Source: an uncultured Campylobacter sp.
Lineage (GTDB): Bacteria; Campylobacterota; Campylobacteria; Campylobacterales; Campylobacteraceae
Assembly: GCF_938039245.1 (NCBI RefSeq)
Contig: NZ_CALHVN010000056.1
Coordinates: forward strand, 1 to 64,000
Direction of reading: 5' to 3'
Length of the DNA: 64,000 bases
The position numbers and the translations under genes were made by a program. Below, one piece after another: positions 53,500 to 63,897 of the stretch. Below the pieces are notes generated by a model. That model was not told where the DNA came from and did not search any database. It saw only the letters and a program-made list of their open reading frames with translations. How positions within the stretch are numbered: the first letter of the stretch is position 1; each line of letters opens with the position of its first letter.

Positions 53500-53900
53500 T
53501 ACGCACGTCCGCTAACGGTTACGTTCTCGTCTTTGATTTTCGAAGCCAAATCTTTCGCGCTCACTCCGATCAATTTGATTTTCTTGACGCTGCTTGAAAT
53601 TTTGTGTACGGTGGCGATAGTAGCGATAGTGATCTCGCTTAGCTCTTTTATCGCAACGATTTTTTCTACGTTGATTACGTAAGGTTTTTCAAATTTAGAA
53701 GTGAAGCCTACTTTTGGAAGGCGTCTTTGAAGCGGTTGCTGACCGCCCTCAAAGCCTCTTTTCTCGTTGTAGCCTTTTCTAGCTCTTTGACCCTTGTGTC
53801 CTTTGCCTGCGGTTTTACCTTGACCGCTACCTTGGCCGCGACCTAGTCTTTTGGTTTGTCTAGTCGAGCCCTCGGCAGGTTTTAAATTTTCTAGTCCCAT
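53499..53900 (-). CDS. rplO: 50S ribosomal protein L15
   Basis: A 133-aa late-assembly protein with the glycine-rich N-terminus ([20 protein letters not shown]). Usual L15 is ~145 aa; this is a normal short form. Located between rpsE and secY. Confidence 0.96.
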   Translation of the reverse strand: MGLENLKPAEGSTRQTKRLGRGQGSGQGKTAGKGHKGQRARKGYNEKRGFEGGQQPLQRRLPKVGFTSKFEKPYVINVEKIVAIKELSEITIATIATVHKISSSVKKIKLIGVSAKDLASKIKDENVTVSGRA

Positions 53901-53909
53901 ATCTTCTCC

Positions 53910-54353
53910 TTAGCCTTTAAGCATGCTTAGCGCTTTTAAAGTAGCGCGAACGACGTTTGCCGAGTTGTTTGAGCCAAGCGATTTCGTTAGGATATCCTTG
54001 ATGCCCGCAAGCTCTAAAATAGGACGAGCGCTACCGCCCGCGATCACGCCCGTACCTTCGCTAGCAGGGCGAAGCAAAACGCGGCTAGCGTTAAATTTAA
54101 CCTCTACGTCGTGAGGTATAGTCGAGCCTTTTCTTTTTACCTCGATGATATTTTTAAACGCGTCGTCTACGGCTTTTCTCATAGCGTCCGGCACCTCTTT
54201 TGCTTTACCGAAGCCAAAGCCCACTAGGCCATTTCTGTTTCCTACTACGACAAGAGCCGTAAATCTAAATCTACGACCGCCTTTTACGACCTTTGTAACG
54301 CGGCCGATATCAACCATTACTTCTTCGAATTCTTCTCTGTTATATTTTTCCAT
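53910..54353 (-). CDS. rpsE: 30S ribosomal protein S5
   Basis: A 147-aa decoding-accuracy protein. The dsRBD-like N-terminal part has [20 protein letters not shown], and the C-terminal part has [20 protein letters not shown]. Slightly shorter than the E. coli 167 aa, as usual in this group. Confidence 0.97.
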   Translation of the reverse strand: MEKYNREEFEEVMVDIGRVTKVVKGGRRFRFTALVVVGNRNGLVGFGFGKAKEVPDAMRKAVDDAFKNIIEVKRKGSTIPHDVEVKFNASRVLLRPASEGTGVIAGGSARPILELAGIKDILTKSLGSNNSANVVRATLKALSMLKG

Positions 54354-54364
54354 AGCGATTTTCC

Positions 54365-54721
54365 TTATAGTTTGATACCGTTTTCACGTAATGCGTCTGC
54401 AAAAGCCGCTATAACGCCGTGATACAAATAGCCGTTTCTGTCGAATAATGCCGTTTCAATTTTTTTAGCTTTTAGAGTTTTTGCAAATTCTTTAGCCAAA
54501 GTTACGGCGCCTTCTTTGTTTGCTTTTACGCCTAGTTTTCTGCCGTCTGCCGCCGCTAGAGTTACGGCTGCTACGTCATCGATAGCTTGGACGTAAAGAG
54601 TTCTGTTTGACTTGAAGATAGAAATTCTAGGCAATACCGCAGTGCCGGAAATTTTGGCTCTGATTCTTCTTTTTCTCTTGATTCTAAGAGCGAGTTTTCT
54701 TTTTAATACATTTGCTGTCAT
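54365..54721 (-). CDS. rplR: 50S ribosomal protein L18
   Basis: A 118-aa 5S rRNA-binding protein starting [20 protein letters not shown] and ending [20 protein letters not shown] with GIKL. Standard length and place. Confidence 0.96.
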   Translation of the reverse strand: MTANVLKRKLALRIKRKRRIRAKISGTAVLPRISIFKSNRTLYVQAIDDVAAVTLAAADGRKLGVKANKEGAVTLAKEFAKTLKAKKIETALFDRNGYLYHGVIAAFADALRENGIKL

Positions 54722-54731
54722 TATCTATCCC

Positions 54732-55268
54732 TTACTTCTTAGATGTCTTACCGGCTTTGCGGATGATGCGCTCTTCTACGTATTTAACGCCTTTGCCCTT
54801 ATACGGTTCAGGCGGTCTATAAGCCCTGACTTGAGCTGCGATCTGGCCTACCACTTGCTTATCGTCGCCTTTGATAGTTATGATGTTTTTCTCTACGCTG
54901 ATTTCAACGCCTTTTGGCACTTCGTGATTTATCGGGTGAGAAAATCCTAAAGTAAGCTCAAGTACCTGGCCTTTAGCTGCGGCTTTGTAACCGACACCGT
55001 TGATCTCAAGCTGGCGAGTAAAGCCTTTTGTGATGCCGATGACGATATTGTTTGCAAGCGCTCTATAGGTGCCCCAGTAGGCTCTATCTTGTCTCTCGTC
55101 GCTCTTTGGAGAAAATACTATGTGAGCATCTTCGACTTTAACGTCTACGTGCCCTTTTGTGTCAAGCTCTTTTAAATGAGCGCCTTTTTTAAATTTAAGG
55201 ACGTTGCCTTCTACGCTGACCTCTACTCCGCTTGGAATAGCTATCGGCTGTTTTCCTATACGTGACAT
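54732..55268 (-). CDS. rplF: 50S ribosomal protein L6
   Basis: A 178-aa protein near the sarcin-ricin loop. [20 protein letters not shown] and the C-terminal [20 protein letters not shown] are diagnostic. Unusually, it is separated from rpsH by 567 bases of non-coding DNA instead of the normal few bases. Confidence 0.97.
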   Translation of the reverse strand: MSRIGKQPIAIPSGVEVSVEGNVLKFKKGAHLKELDTKGHVDVKVEDAHIVFSPKSDERQDRAYWGTYRALANNIVIGITKGFTRQLEINGVGYKAAAKGQVLELTLGFSHPINHEVPKGVEISVEKNIITIKGDDKQVVGQIAAQVRAYRPPEPYKGKGVKYVEERIIRKAGKTSKK

Positions 55269-55835
55269 TTTTTTCCTTTTTTACTTGTCTAGGGTATGTC
55301 TACTTTTACGAATGGATACCGCAATACCATAAAAATAGAAATGAATCGAAGCGATAAAAAACCGCTTCAAACACTTTAATTTTCTCGTCAAATTTGACTT
55401 GTTTTTTGGAGTTTTTTTCCAAAATTTAACGTCAAAATTTGACATCGTCGTTTTTAAATTTAGCTTTGCCAAATTCGGGTAAATTTACAAGTCGAGCTAA
55501 ATTTGGAAAGCTTTTTAAATTTAAGCTTCCGTTTTTAAATTTTATAAATTTGACGGCAGAAGTCTTTCCTAAATTTTATAAATTAAGAAAACCTGCTGTG
55601 TCAAATTTTGTTTCAAAGATTCGAAAACGATGTCGCGGTTGCAAATACAACAAGCCTATCGCTTCAAACCTCATTCTAATGATGTCGAATTGACGTCTTG
55701 CTACAAAAACAAGCCTATCAATTCAAACTTCATTTCAAGGATGCAACAACGATGCCCCGCCGGAAATCCGGGAAGCCTATCGTTTAAGCTTCACTTCAAT
55801 GATGCGAAAACGATGTCCCACATCGTTTTCGTTCA
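55269..55835. other. 567-bp non-coding insertion inside the spc ribosomal operon
   Basis: Ribosomal genes rpsH and rplF normally sit a few bases apart. Here the gap holds no convincing gene. The left half is AAATTT-rich; the right half carries about three degenerate tandem copies of a ~60-bp unit starting AAGCCTATC (55652, 55711, 55773), each with a TTCAAACTTCATT-like and an AACGATGTC-like part. It may carry an internal promoter for rplF onward or be a small element. Confidence 0.75.
55652..55835. repeat. Three degenerate ~60-bp tandem repeats
   Basis: Units start with AAGCCTATC at 55652, 55711 and 55773 (spacing 59 and 62). They share TTCAAACTTCATTTCAA-like and GATGCGAAAACGATGTC-like parts. 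A partial fourth unit, CGAAAACGATGTCGC, precedes them at 55622. Confidence 0.65.
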
Positions 55836-56231
55836 TTACCACACAGAGCAGAGGATCTCTCCGCCTACGCCAGCTTTGTGAGCGTCTTCGTTACTCAAAA
55901 CGCCTTTGCTGGTGCTAACAATGATCGTTCCGTAGCCGTTTTTAAATCTCTTGATCTCGTCTTTTCCCTTATAAACGCGGCGACCCGGGCTTGATACGCG
56001 CTTAAGCTCGTTAATCACGCTTCTGCCGTGCTCGTCGTATTTTAAAACTACGTTTATAAATTTCTTTTTATCTTCTTCTACGACGTTGTAGCTCTCGATA
56101 TAGCCTTTAGCCGCAAGGATAGATAAAGTAGCCTCGACGACGTTTGAATGAAGAAGCTTCGTAGTCTCGAGTCTTCTCATTGCGGCGTTTCTAATGCGAG
56201 TTAGTCCGTCTGAAATTAAGTCGTTTAACAT
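55836..56231 (-). CDS. rpsH: 30S ribosomal protein S8
   Basis: A 131-aa 16S central-domain protein. [20 protein letters not shown] and the C-terminal [20 protein letters not shown] are typical. In E. coli S8 is the translational repressor of the spc operon. Here the next gene is separated by a large insertion. Confidence 0.97.
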   Translation of the reverse strand: MLNDLISDGLTRIRNAAMRRLETTKLLHSNVVEATLSILAAKGYIESYNVVEEDKKKFINVVLKYDEHGRSVINELKRVSSPGRRVYKGKDEIKRFKNGYGTIIVSTSKGVLSNEDAHKAGVGGEILCSVW

Positions 56232-56240
56232 TTCTCTTCC

Positions 56241-56426
56241 TTACCAGCTTGCTTTTTTTAGACCCGGGATTAGTCCCTCATTAGCCATTTTTCTTAGGCA
56301 TACGCGGCAAATTCCAAAATCTTTATAAACCGAATGCGGACGTCCGCAAATTTGGCATCTCGTATAGCCGCGAACCGCAAATTTAGGCTTTCTGGCAGCC
56401 TTTGCTATCATTGATTTTTTCGCCAT
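56241..56426 (-). CDS. rpsN: 30S ribosomal protein S14 type Z
   Basis: A 61-aa zinc-binding S14 with CQICGRPH and CRVCLRK. I use the ATG at 56426 ([20 protein letters not shown]); the longer frame overlaps rplE and has no ribosome site. Confidence 0.95.
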   Translation of the reverse strand: MAKKSMIAKAARKPKFAVRGYTRCQICGRPHSVYKDFGICRVCLRKMANEGLIPGLKKASW

Positions 56427-56427
56427 A

Positions 56428-56973
56428 TTACTTTCCTTTCGCAAACGGCAAACCAAATAGCTCAAGCAATTTGAATGCCTCTTTGTCGCTGTTTGTCGTC
56501 GTGACTATAACTATATTCATACCGTGAGTGCGTAAAATCTTATCGTACTCAACCTCTGGGAACATTAGCTGTTCGTCAAGGCCGAAGTTGTAGTTTCCGC
56601 GTCCGTCAAAACCGTCTTTTGGAAGACCTCTAAAGTCCTTAACTCTCGGTAGCGCGATAGAGATTAGCTTGTCTAAAAACGCAAACATATTCTCTTTTCT
56701 AAGCGTTACTTTTACGCCGACAGGGAACCCCTCGCGCACTTTAAAGCCCGCAACCGATTTTTTAGCATCGGTAACAACAGCTTTTTGTCCGGCGATTAGC
56801 GAAATAGTATCGGCGATGTTTTGAAGTTGCTTTTGATCTTTAGCCGATTCGCCAGCACCTACGCTTATCACGATCTTTTCGATCGCAGGGATTAGCATAG
56901 GATTTTTGATGTCGAATTCTTTAGCCAAAGCAGGCTTTACGACCTCGTTATATTTAGCTTTTAATCTATTCAT
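56428..56973 (-). CDS. rplE: 50S ribosomal protein L5
   Basis: A 181-aa 5S rRNA-binding protein. It has [20 protein letters not shown] and [20 protein letters not shown], typical of L5. It sits one base upstream of rpsN and two bases after rplX. Confidence 0.97.
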   Translation of the reverse strand: MNRLKAKYNEVVKPALAKEFDIKNPMLIPAIEKIVISVGAGESAKDQKQLQNIADTISLIAGQKAVVTDAKKSVAGFKVREGFPVGVKVTLRKENMFAFLDKLISIALPRVKDFRGLPKDGFDGRGNYNFGLDEQLMFPEVEYDKILRTHGMNIVIVTTTNSDKEAFKLLELFGLPFAKGK

Positions 56974-56975
56974 TT

Positions 56976-57212
56976 TCAGCCCTCAACTTTTGCAACGTTT
57001 GAGATATCAATAGGCATCTCTTTATTGATAAAGCCGCCGTTTGGGGTCTTTTCGCTAGGTTTTATAGCTTTTTTAGCTACCTTGCAGCCCTCGACGATGA
57101 CTTGTCCTTTTTTGGCTAGGACGGATAAAATTTTACCTGTTTTACCTTTGTCGTCGCCTGCGATGATCTTAACGGTATCGCCTTTTTTTACTTTAAATTT
57201 AACGTTAGCCAT
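56976..57212 (-). CDS. rplX: 50S ribosomal protein L24
   Basis: A 78-aa assembly-initiating protein with a KOW motif ([20 protein letters not shown]). Short but normal for the group. Overlaps the rplN stop by one base. Confidence 0.96.
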   Translation of the reverse strand: MANVKFKVKKGDTVKIIAGDDKGKTGKILSVLAKKGQVIVEGCKVAKKAIKPSEKTPNGGFINKEMPIDISNVAKVEG

Positions 57213-57580
57213 TATAACACCTCCGGAGCAAGCGAAACGATTTTCATAAAGTTAGCGTATCTAACCTCACGGCCGACCGGTCCAAAGATACGAGTACCGA
57301 TAGGCTCGCGTTTGTTATCTAGGATGACGGCTGCGTTTTCGTCGAAGCGGATTAGCGAGCCGTTATCTCTTTGAACCTCTTTTTTAGTTCTAACGACGAC
57401 TGCTTTTACCACTTGACCTTTTTTGATCTTACCGTTTGGAAGCGCCTTTTTAACCGAGCAGATGATAACGTCGCCAAGCGTCGCGTATCTTCTCTTGCTA
57501 CCGCCCAAAACTTTAATACACATTAGCTCTTTCGCACCGCTATTGTCGGCGACCGTAAGCCTCGTAAAAGATTGTATCAT
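57212..57580 (-). CDS. rplN: 50S ribosomal protein L14
   Basis: A 122-aa protein of the subunit interface. [20 protein letters not shown] and [20 protein letters not shown] are diagnostic. It overlaps both neighbours by one base. Confidence 0.97.
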   Translation of the reverse strand: MIQSFTRLTVADNSGAKELMCIKVLGGSKRRYATLGDVIICSVKKALPNGKIKKGQVVKAVVVRTKKEVQRDNGSLIRFDENAAVILDNKREPIGTRIFGPVGREVRYANFMKIVSLAPEVL

Positions 57581-57831
57581 TACTCAACCCCCGTCGCTAA
57601 AATAGTCTTTAAGCGGAAAGATTTTCTCGCGCTTAGCGGTCTGCATTCGACAGCTACGACCGTATCGCCCGCTTTAGTTTCGTTCTTTTCGTCGTGAATC
57701 ATATATTTTTTAAAGCGTTTTACGAATTTGTGGTATCTTGGGTGCATAACGCGTCTCTCAACCAAAATCGTAGCCGTCTTATCGCCGGCCTTTTGTAAAA
57801 CGACACCTTGAATTTCTCTTTTTAATGCCAT
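57580..57831 (-). CDS. rpsQ: 30S ribosomal protein S17
   Basis: An 83-aa OB-fold protein. [40 protein letters not shown] and [12 protein letters not shown] fit S17. Confidence 0.97.
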   Translation of the reverse strand: MALKREIQGVVLQKAGDKTATILVERRVMHPRYHKFVKRFKKYMIHDEKNETKAGDTVVAVECRPLSARKSFRLKTILATGVE

Positions 57832-57841
57832 TTCTCACCCC

Positions 57842-58027
57842 TTACTTTGAAGCGCTAATTGCAGTGTTGATTTGCGCTATTTCCTTGCGGACGGCGCGAA
57901 TCTCGTTAGGGTTGCTTAGCTGCATGGTTTTTAGCTTTTGTCTTAAAGTAAATAAAAGCACCTTTTTCTCTTTCAATAACGCGTTAAGTTCTGCAACGCT
58001 CTTGTCTTTAATATCAGTATATTTCAT
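57842..58027 (-). CDS. rpmC: 50S ribosomal protein L29
   Basis: A 61-aa helical hairpin protein at the tunnel exit. I take the ATG at 58027 ([20 protein letters not shown]); an upstream GTG at 58033 would add two residues. It overlaps the end of rplP by 14 bases. Confidence 0.93.
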   Translation of the reverse strand: MKYTDIKDKSVAELNALLKEKKVLLFTLRQKLKTMQLSNPNEIRAVRKEIAQINTAISASK

Positions 58028-58439
58028 TTTCACTCTCTCGCGTTACGATTTTAGTCTTAAACGGAAGTTTGTGGATGGCTAGAGTTAGAGCTTCGCGCGC
58101 TAATTCCTCATCTACGCCCGCCATTTCGACTATTATACGACCCGGTTTTATATTCATAACCCACTCTTCGACTCCGGCTTTACCTTTACCCATACGAGTT
58201 TGTAGAGGTTTTTTGGTTAGCGGCTTATCCGGGAAAACTCTGATCCAAGTTTTAGCCTGGCGTTTTACGTGGCGGGTTAGAGCCACACGAGCCGCTTCGA
58301 TCTGGCGCGAATTTACGCGGCCCGCTTCTACGGCTTTTATTCCGATCTCGCCCATAGCAAGATCAGCGCCGCGAGTAGCTTTACCGCGGTTTCTGCCTTT
58401 CATCTGTTTGCGAAATTTAGTTCGTTTTGGCATCAACAT
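58014..58439 (-). CDS. rplP: 50S ribosomal protein L16
   Basis: A 141-aa protein that helps place tRNA in the A and P sites. [20 protein letters not shown] is the classic start, and [18 protein letters not shown] and [10 protein letters not shown] motifs follow. Two bases after rpsC. Confidence 0.97.
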   Translation of the reverse strand: MLMPKRTKFRKQMKGRNRGKATRGADLAMGEIGIKAVEAGRVNSRQIEAARVALTRHVKRQAKTWIRVFPDKPLTKKPLQTRMGKGKAGVEEWVMNIKPGRIIVEMAGVDEELAREALTLAIHKLPFKTKIVTRESENEIY

Positions 58440-58441
58440 GA

Positions 58442-59143
58442 TTATTTACCTCTTCTTGCTCTGCGCGGTTTTCTATCGGCTTTTTCTTCTTCGTTCTTTT
58501 CAGGTTGAACGCCTTTTTGAAGAACCTCGCCTTTAAATATCCACACTTTTATACCTATGTTTCCATAAGTCGTATGCGCTTCGGCAACGCCGTAATCGAT
58601 CTTAGCTCTTAGAGTGTGAAGCGGAACGCGACCCTCTAAGTACCACTCGGTTCTAGCGATCTCAGCGCCGCCAAGACGTCCTGCAACTGAAATTTTGATA
58701 CCTTTAGCGCCTGATTTTTGAGCGCCTTGGATAACTTTTTTCATCGCGCGTCTAAACGCAACGCGTTTTTCAAGTTGCATTGCTACGTTTTCCGCAGCTA
58801 GCTGAGCCGAAGCTTGAGCTTTTCTTTCTTCTTTGATATTTACGTTTACTTCTTTGTTGATCAGCTTTTGGATATCCTCTTTAAGCTTCTCTACGTCAGA
58901 GCCCTTTTTGCCGATGATAATACCAGGGCGAGCTGCTACGACGGTTACGCGAATTTTCTTAGCGGTTCTCTCGATCAAAATTTGAGAAACGCCCGCGTAG
59001 TAAAGTTTCTTTTTCAAGAAAGTGCGAATTTTGTAGTCTTCGCCGATATTTTCAGCCAAAGTTCCTTTAGCAGGAAACCATCTTGACTCCCAGTTGCGGT
59101 TTATTCCTAGTCTTAGACCTATCGGATTTACTTTCTGACCCAT
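58442..59143 (-). CDS. rpsC: 30S ribosomal protein S3
   Basis: A 233-aa mRNA-entry protein. It has [20 protein letters not shown], a KH domain with [20 protein letters not shown], and the C-terminal S3 domain ([20 protein letters not shown]). One base after rplV. Confidence 0.97.
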   Translation of the reverse strand: MGQKVNPIGLRLGINRNWESRWFPAKGTLAENIGEDYKIRTFLKKKLYYAGVSQILIERTAKKIRVTVVAARPGIIIGKKGSDVEKLKEDIQKLINKEVNVNIKEERKAQASAQLAAENVAMQLEKRVAFRRAMKKVIQGAQKSGAKGIKISVAGRLGGAEIARTEWYLEGRVPLHTLRAKIDYGVAEAHTTYGNIGIKVWIFKGEVLQKGVQPEKNEEEKADRKPRRARRGK

Positions 59144-59144
59144 A

Positions 59145-59477
59145 TTACGCTTCCTTCTTTTCAGGTTTAGATACTTCTACTAAGATATGAGAAGTCGGTT
59201 TGCGGATTCTGCTTGCGCTTCCTCTCGCTCGCGGTCTAAATCTTTTTAATACTGGGCCCGCATCCACGCGGCAGCTTGTTACGATAACCTCTTCAGGCTC
59301 GAATCCGCCGTTAGCTACAGCAGAGCTGATAGCCGTAGCGATAAATTTGGCGCCGCGGTTTGGCATAAAGCTAAGGCTAGCTAGCGCAAATTCTGCGTTC
59401 ATGCCCTGTACTTCTCTTGCGATTAGTCTAGCTTTAGTCGGAGATAATCTTACGAATTTAATAATTGATTTGCTCAT
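59145..59477 (-). CDS. rplV: 50S ribosomal protein L22
   Basis: A 110-aa tunnel-wall protein. [20 protein letters not shown] and [20 protein letters not shown] are diagnostic; the extended loop lines the exit tunnel. Confidence 0.97.
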   Translation of the reverse strand: MSKSIIKFVRLSPTKARLIAREVQGMNAEFALASLSFMPNRGAKFIATAISSAVANGGFEPEEVIVTSCRVDAGPVLKRFRPRARGSASRIRKPTSHILVEVSKPEKKEA

Positions 59478-59486
59478 CTTATCCCC

Positions 59487-59768
59487 TTACTTACCGATTT
59501 TCTTTTGCACTGAGCCTTTGTGACCCTTAAATGTGCGCGTAGGAGCAAATTCGCCTAGTTTATATCCGATGTGGTTTTCCGTAACGTATACTGGAATGAA
59601 GCTCTTGCCGTTGTGAACGTTAAACGTTAGGCCTATCATTTCAGGCACTATCGTGCTGCGTCTAGACCATGTTTTTATCGGCTTGTTGTCGTTGGCTTTT
59701 TTAGCGGCAACGACTTTTTTCATTACATGCTCATCGACAAAAGGTCCTTTTTTGAGTGATCTTGCCAT
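59487..59768 (-). CDS. rpsS: 30S ribosomal protein S19
   Basis: A 93-aa head protein. [40 protein letters not shown] and [16 protein letters not shown] are all standard. Confidence 0.97.
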   Translation of the reverse strand: MARSLKKGPFVDEHVMKKVVAAKKANDNKPIKTWSRRSTIVPEMIGLTFNVHNGKSFIPVYVTENHIGYKLGEFAPTRTFKGHKGSVQKKIGK

Positions 59769-59770
59769 CT

Positions 59771-60601
59771 CTATTTACCTTTCCTTCTTGAAATTATAAG
59801 CTTATCGCTAGCCTTCTTGCGGCGAGTCTTAGCACCTTTAGTCGGTTTGCCCCATGGAGTAACAGGATGACGGCCTGAGTTTTTCTTGCCCTCACCACCG
59901 CCGTGCGGGTGATCTACCGGGTTCATCGCAGAACCGCGAGTTTGAGGACGGATACCTCTGTGGCGATTACGTCCGGCTTTACCGATAGTTACGTTCGCCC
60001 AATCTTCGTTACCTACTACGCCGATGCTAGCCATGCACTCTGCGAGCACTTGTCTCATTTCGCCACTTGGCAAGCGAAGCATTACGTATTTTTCCTCTTT
60101 ACCCATTAGCTGAGCATAACCGCCGGCTGAACGAGCCATCTGAGCGCCCTTACCTGGTTTTAGCTCCACGTTGTGTACGATAGTACCAACCGGGATATTT
60201 CTTAGTTTCATCGCGTTGCCGGGTTTTATATCCAGGCCCGCCTCGGCTGCTGCTACGACATCGCCGACGTTGAGTCCGTTTGGTCTGATGATATAGCGTT
60301 TCTCGCCGTCTTTATAAGCGATAAGTGCGATGCGGCAGTTTCTGTTCGGATCGTACTCAATAGCTTCGACCTTGCCTTCGATACCGAATTTGCGGCGTTT
60401 AAAGTCGATGATTCTATAAAGTTTCTTCGCTCCGCCTTCTTTATGTCTAGAAGTTATTCTTCCGTTATTATTTCTACCGCCGCTTACGGGGATCTTTACA
60501 AGCAAGCTTCTCACGCTAGGTTTAGCGGTGATATCTTCGCTTGATAAGCCCGTCATAAATCTGCGGCTAGGTGTATAAGGTTTATAGGTTTTTATCGCCA
60601 T
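59771..60601 (-). CDS. rplB: 50S ribosomal protein L2
   Basis: A 276-aa protein beside the peptidyl transferase centre. It has [20 protein letters not shown], an OB domain, and the C-terminal [15 protein letters not shown] with the conserved histidine. Standard length. Confidence 0.97.
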   Translation of the reverse strand: MAIKTYKPYTPSRRFMTGLSSEDITAKPSVRSLLVKIPVSGGRNNNGRITSRHKEGGAKKLYRIIDFKRRKFGIEGKVEAIEYDPNRNCRIALIAYKDGEKRYIIRPNGLNVGDVVAAAEAGLDIKPGNAMKLRNIPVGTIVHNVELKPGKGAQMARSAGGYAQLMGKEEKYVMLRLPSGEMRQVLAECMASIGVVGNEDWANVTIGKAGRNRHRGIRPQTRGSAMNPVDHPHGGGEGKKNSGRHPVTPWGKPTKGAKTRRKKASDKLIISRRKGK

Positions 60602-60602
60602 C

Positions 60603-60884
60603 TTACGCCTCCGTGTTTTCTAGGCTTGAGCCTTCAGGCAACTTAACGTAAAATTTCTTTATCTCGCTTCGTTGTCCTTCTCTTCCTTTGAAACGCTTAA
60701 CTTTTCCGTCGATTCTAAGCGAATTTACGCGAAGCGGCGTTACTCCAAAATACTCTTTCAAAATTTCTTTCAGCCTGTTTTTAGTCATCTTAGGCGAAGT
60801 TTGTATGACGACCACGCCTTGCTCTTGAAGACCGAGAGTTTTTTCCGTATATAAAATCGTTTTGATATCAGTTATATCTGCCAT
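60603..60884 (-). CDS. rplW: 50S ribosomal protein L23
   Basis: A 93-aa tunnel-exit protein that docks SRP and trigger factor. It starts [20 protein letters not shown] and carries the [20 protein letters not shown] loop. Confidence 0.95.
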   Translation of the reverse strand: MADITDIKTILYTEKTLGLQEQGVVVIQTSPKMTKNRLKEILKEYFGVTPLRVNSLRIDGKVKRFKGREGQRSEIKKFYVKLPEGSSLENTEA

Positions 60885-60885
60885 T

Positions 60886-61500
60886 TCAGCCCTCTTTTAT
60901 TATAGATTCAAGTGCGGCCTTCTCGATAACGACGGCACCGTAAGTCGCCACTAAGTAAGCGTTTATCTCGCTCGCATCGATTAGATAGCAGTTTGATAAA
61001 TTTCTAAACGCCAATAGCGTGTTGTCGTCAAGCAGATCTTTTACGACCAAAGCGTCTCTCAAATTTAACGCGCTGATTACTTTAGCAGCGTCTTTAGTCT
61101 TACCGCTTGCGATCTCTATGCTATCTACCGCGAAAATTTTACCCGCGTTAGCTTTTTCGTTTAGCGCGAACTCAAGCGCCAATCTTTTTTGCTTTTTATT
61201 GACCTTTTGGAAATAGTTTCGCTCGTTACTCGGACCAAACGCCACTGCGCCGCCTACCCAGACGTTAGTTCTGGTTGAGCCTGCTCTAGCGCCGCCGCGA
61301 CCTTTTTGTCTCCACGGTTTTTTACCGCCACCGCTCACTTCAGATCGACCCTTTGTATGAGCCGAATTTGAACGCATACCGGACAAATAAGACTTAACGT
61401 AAAGATATAGGTTGTGCGGGTTGATCTGGGCGTAATTAGCTGGTAGATCAAGCTCGCTAGCTTTTTGTAATTTTTCGTTTAATACGCAAACTTTACTCAT
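60886..61500 (-). CDS. rplD: 50S ribosomal protein L4
   Basis: A 204-aa tunnel protein. The loop [20 protein letters not shown] and [20 protein letters not shown] are typical. It overlaps the rplC stop by four bases. Confidence 0.96.
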   Translation of the reverse strand: MSKVCVLNEKLQKASELDLPANYAQINPHNLYLYVKSYLSGMRSNSAHTKGRSEVSGGGKKPWRQKGRGGARAGSTRTNVWVGGAVAFGPSNERNYFQKVNKKQKRLALEFALNEKANAGKIFAVDSIEIASGKTKDAAKVISALNLRDALVVKDLLDDNTLLAFRNLSNCYLIDASEINAYLVATYGAVVIEKAALESIIKEG

Positions 61501-62075
61501 TTTACTATCCTTATTCTGCCCATTGCGCCGTTATAGCCAGCGACGCTGCCTTTTAAAACCAAAATTCCGTTTTCGGCGTCAAAGCTTACGATCTCGTTTT
61601 TAACGGTAACTTTTTCGTTTCCGGCGTGTCCGGCCATTTTCATACCAGGCTGAACGCGTCCCGGCCACTCGCGGTTACCGATAGAGCCGTGTCTTTTGTG
61701 GAAGCGAGAACCGTGACTTTTCGGACCGCCCGCAAAGCCGTGTCTTTTTACGACGCCTTGATAGCCTTTACCTTTTGAGCTGAAGCTAACTTTTAAAATT
61801 TTAGCCGAGCTAAGCGGACTAATATCAAGATCGCCGGCTTCTTTATTGGCGACTTGTAGGGTTGCGAATTTATTAAATTCAGCCGTTAGTCCATATTTTT
61901 TTTGCTGACCCTCTATGGCTTTATTTTTTGCTTTACCTTTAGCATAAGCTACTATAGCGCAGCCGCATTCGCTCACTTCGCAAACTTTAGCGTTTACGAC
62001 CTTTAGAAGCGTAACGGGGATGCTTGGGTTGTTTACCGTTCTGCTCATGCCTATTTTTTCTACGATATATTCCAT
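61497..62075 (-). CDS. rplC: 50S ribosomal protein L3
   Basis: A 192-aa protein with the conserved [20 protein letters not shown] region and [37 protein letters not shown] at the start is usual in Campylobacter. It follows rpsJ by 14 bases. Confidence 0.96.
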   Translation of the reverse strand: MEYIVEKIGMSRTVNNPSIPVTLLKVVNAKVCEVSECGCAIVAYAKGKAKNKAIEGQQKKYGLTAEFNKFATLQVANKEAGDLDISPLSSAKILKVSFSSKGKGYQGVVKRHGFAGGPKSHGSRFHKRHGSIGNREWPGRVQPGMKMAGHAGNEKVTVKNEIVSFDAENGILVLKGSVAGYNGAMGRIRIVK

Positions 62076-62089
62076 CTTTCACCTCGCCT

Positions 62090-62401
62090 TTATTTGCCCA
62101 TCGCGCGGACTTCGACGTTAACCTCAGGGGCTAAGTCAAGCTTTGTTAGCGAGTCGACGGTATCGGGCGTAGCCGCTACGATATCTAGCATTCTAGCGTG
62201 AATTCTCATTTCAAACTGCTCGCGTGAGTCTTTGTTGATGTGTGGTGATTTTAAGACCGTGTAGCGTTTGATCTTCGTAGGCATCGGCACCGGACCTCTG
62301 ACGTCGGCGCCCGTTCGTTTGACAGCTTCTACTATGGCTGCAACTGTGCGGTCGAGAACTCTATGGTCATAAGCTTTAAGCTTAAGCCTGATTCTTTCCA
62401 T
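62090..62401 (-). CDS. rpsJ: 30S ribosomal protein S10
   Basis: A 103-aa head protein, also part of the NusB antitermination complex. I use the ATG at 62401 ([20 protein letters not shown]) with AAGGAAAG before it; the frame extends ten codons upstream without a ribosome site. First gene of the S10 operon, behind a consensus promoter. Confidence 0.96.
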   Translation of the reverse strand: MERIRLKLKAYDHRVLDRTVAAIVEAVKRTGADVRGPVPMPTKIKRYTVLKSPHINKDSREQFEMRIHARMLDIVAATPDTVDSLTKLDLAPEVNVEVRAMGK

Positions 62402-62466
62402 TTTCTTTCCTTTGAATAGAACTTGTCGCAAACATACGACACTTCTTACTTATGTAAGAGACTCGG

Positions 62467-62495
62467 ATTTTATCCAAATGGCTTTTTAAAGTCAA
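62467..62495 (-). promoter_or_regulatory. Promoter of the S10 operon
   Basis: On the minus strand TTGACT (62490-62495) and TAAAAT (62467-62472) are spaced exactly 17 bases. The leader of about 55 bases to rpsJ contains a small hairpin, CTTAC-ATAA-GTAAG. This is the likely main promoter for the ribosomal block. Confidence 0.75.
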
Positions 62496-62793
62496 TATTT
62501 TGAGCGAATTTAGTAAAATTTAATAGATTTATTTCCTTTTTATAAGGAAGCTTTTGTAAATTTGGCTGAAAATTTGAAGCGAAATATTTAAATTTGATTT
62601 GGGATAAATTTGAGCAGGTTTATCTGGGTACAAATTTGGTTCGGATAAAATTTGCCCGCATTTTTATCATTCAAATTTAACGCATTTTCTTTTAAATTTG
62701 AGTAATCTTTGATCGTTTTTCGGCATTAAATTTTAATTATCTTCCTCTTTATAAGGAAACTTCGCTATAATTTTCCAAATTTAAAGGCTAAAA
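62496..62793. other. Gap between S10 promoter and ATPase gene
   Basis: No gene. AT-rich with AAATTT blocks. A 17-bp hairpin sequence occurs twice: TTCCTTTTTATAAGGAA (62533-62549) and TTCCTCTTTATAAGGAA (62742-62758). The second is followed by TATAAT just before the ATPase gene, so it may belong to that promoter. Confidence 0.5.
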
Positions 62794-63888
62794 ATGCAAA
62801 CTCTAAACGCGCTTTATCAAAGCCCGCCGAAAAACCTCAAATTTATAAATAGAAAATTTGAGATCACCGCACCCAAAACGCTGATAAAAGGCGGAATAGG
62901 AAGCGGTAAAACCTCGCTGATCGCGGGATTTTTGTCGGCATCTGAGAGCAAAGAGTTTTTGTACGTAAATTTAGGCGACCTTCGCATAGACGCGGATGAA
63001 ATTTTGTCAAATTTGCCCGAGTTTTTACGCCAAAATCCGCAGATAAAAGCTCTAGCGATCGATGATTTCGAGCAGAGATTTTGGGATAAATTTGAGCCGA
63101 TTTTAGAGCTAAATTTGCAAAATTTTATCGTTGCTTCTGGGTTTAAAGACGCAAATTTAAACGGCTTTAGCGAGCTAAATTTGGATTTTTTAGACTACGA
63201 GGAGTTTATCGCTTTTTTTTCTAAAAAGATCGATCCCGAGACGCTTTTTAGCCACTTTTTACTTCACGGTAGGAGCCCCGCGTCGGCCTTTTGCGACGCC
63301 GAAACCGTTGCGGCAAATCTACAAACCGTGCTAAAATCCTCACTCTCCGCCACGCAGCTGGCCGTACTAAAAGAGTGTGCGAAAGCTCAGTCACAAAACG
63401 TGAGCGTTTTTGAGATTTTTAGCACGCTAAAATCCATCCGCAAAATCTCAAAAGATAGCGTTTACGGCGCGCTTAGCGATCTGGAAAACATGAGCGCGGT
63501 TAGCCTAGTGGAAAAATTTAACGAGCCAAACGCCGCGAAGAGGCTTTATTTTAATGACTTTGCGTTTAAAAGTGCGCTAAACCTAAAAAAGGACTTCGCT
63601 AAAAATTTTAATAATACGGTTTTTTGCGAGCTGGCCAAATTTAACGAGCAGATTTTTTACACTAAAGAGCTTGATTTTTTCCTGCCAAAAAGGAAACTTG
63701 CTATCATTTGCTCGCCGTTTAGCGATGCGGATTTGGTCTTTTTAAAATTTAAAAAACTGCACGCAAATTTAAAAAATTTAGGTATAAATAGGCTACAAGC
63801 AATCAGCGTGGCGAACTCCGGCGAGACGAGCATAGAGGGCATAAAATGCGAGGTGGCGCCGTTTTCGCGCTGGGCGCTGGGCATATAA
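62794..63888 (+). CDS. AAA ATPase-like protein (DUF4143-like layout)
   Basis: A 364-aa protein with Walker A GGIGSGKTSL near residue 34, Walker B ALAIDDFEQRF near 90, a winged helix (residues ~205-245) and a C-terminal alpha/beta domain (KELDFFLPKRKLAIICSPFS) that fits the restriction-endonuclease-like end of such ATPases. Usual Walker motifs suggest ATP binding; cellular role unknown. It precedes a secreted protein gene by nine bases. Confidence 0.78.
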   Translation: MQTLNALYQSPPKNLKFINRKFEITAPKTLIKGGIGSGKTSLIAGFLSASESKEFLYVNLGDLRIDADEILSNLPEFLRQNPQIKALAIDDFEQRFWDKFEPILELNLQNFIVASGFKDANLNGFSELNLDFLDYEEFIAFFSKKIDPETLFSHFLLHGRSPASAFCDAETVAANLQTVLKSSLSATQLAVLKECAKAQSQNVSVFEIFSTLKSIRKISKDSVYGALSDLENMSAVSLVEKFNEPNAAKRLYFNDFAFKSALNLKKDFAKNFNNTVFCELAKFNEQIFYTKELDFFLPKRKLAIICSPFSDADLVFLKFKKLHANLKNLGINRLQAISVANSGETSIEGIKCEVAPFSRWALGI

Positions 63889-63897
63889 GGAGAGGTT

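Noticed and set aside
55281..55881. Short frames on both strands in the rpsH-rplF gap
   Set aside because: Low-information translations made by repeats and AAATTT blocks, no ribosome sites; one would overlap rpsH.
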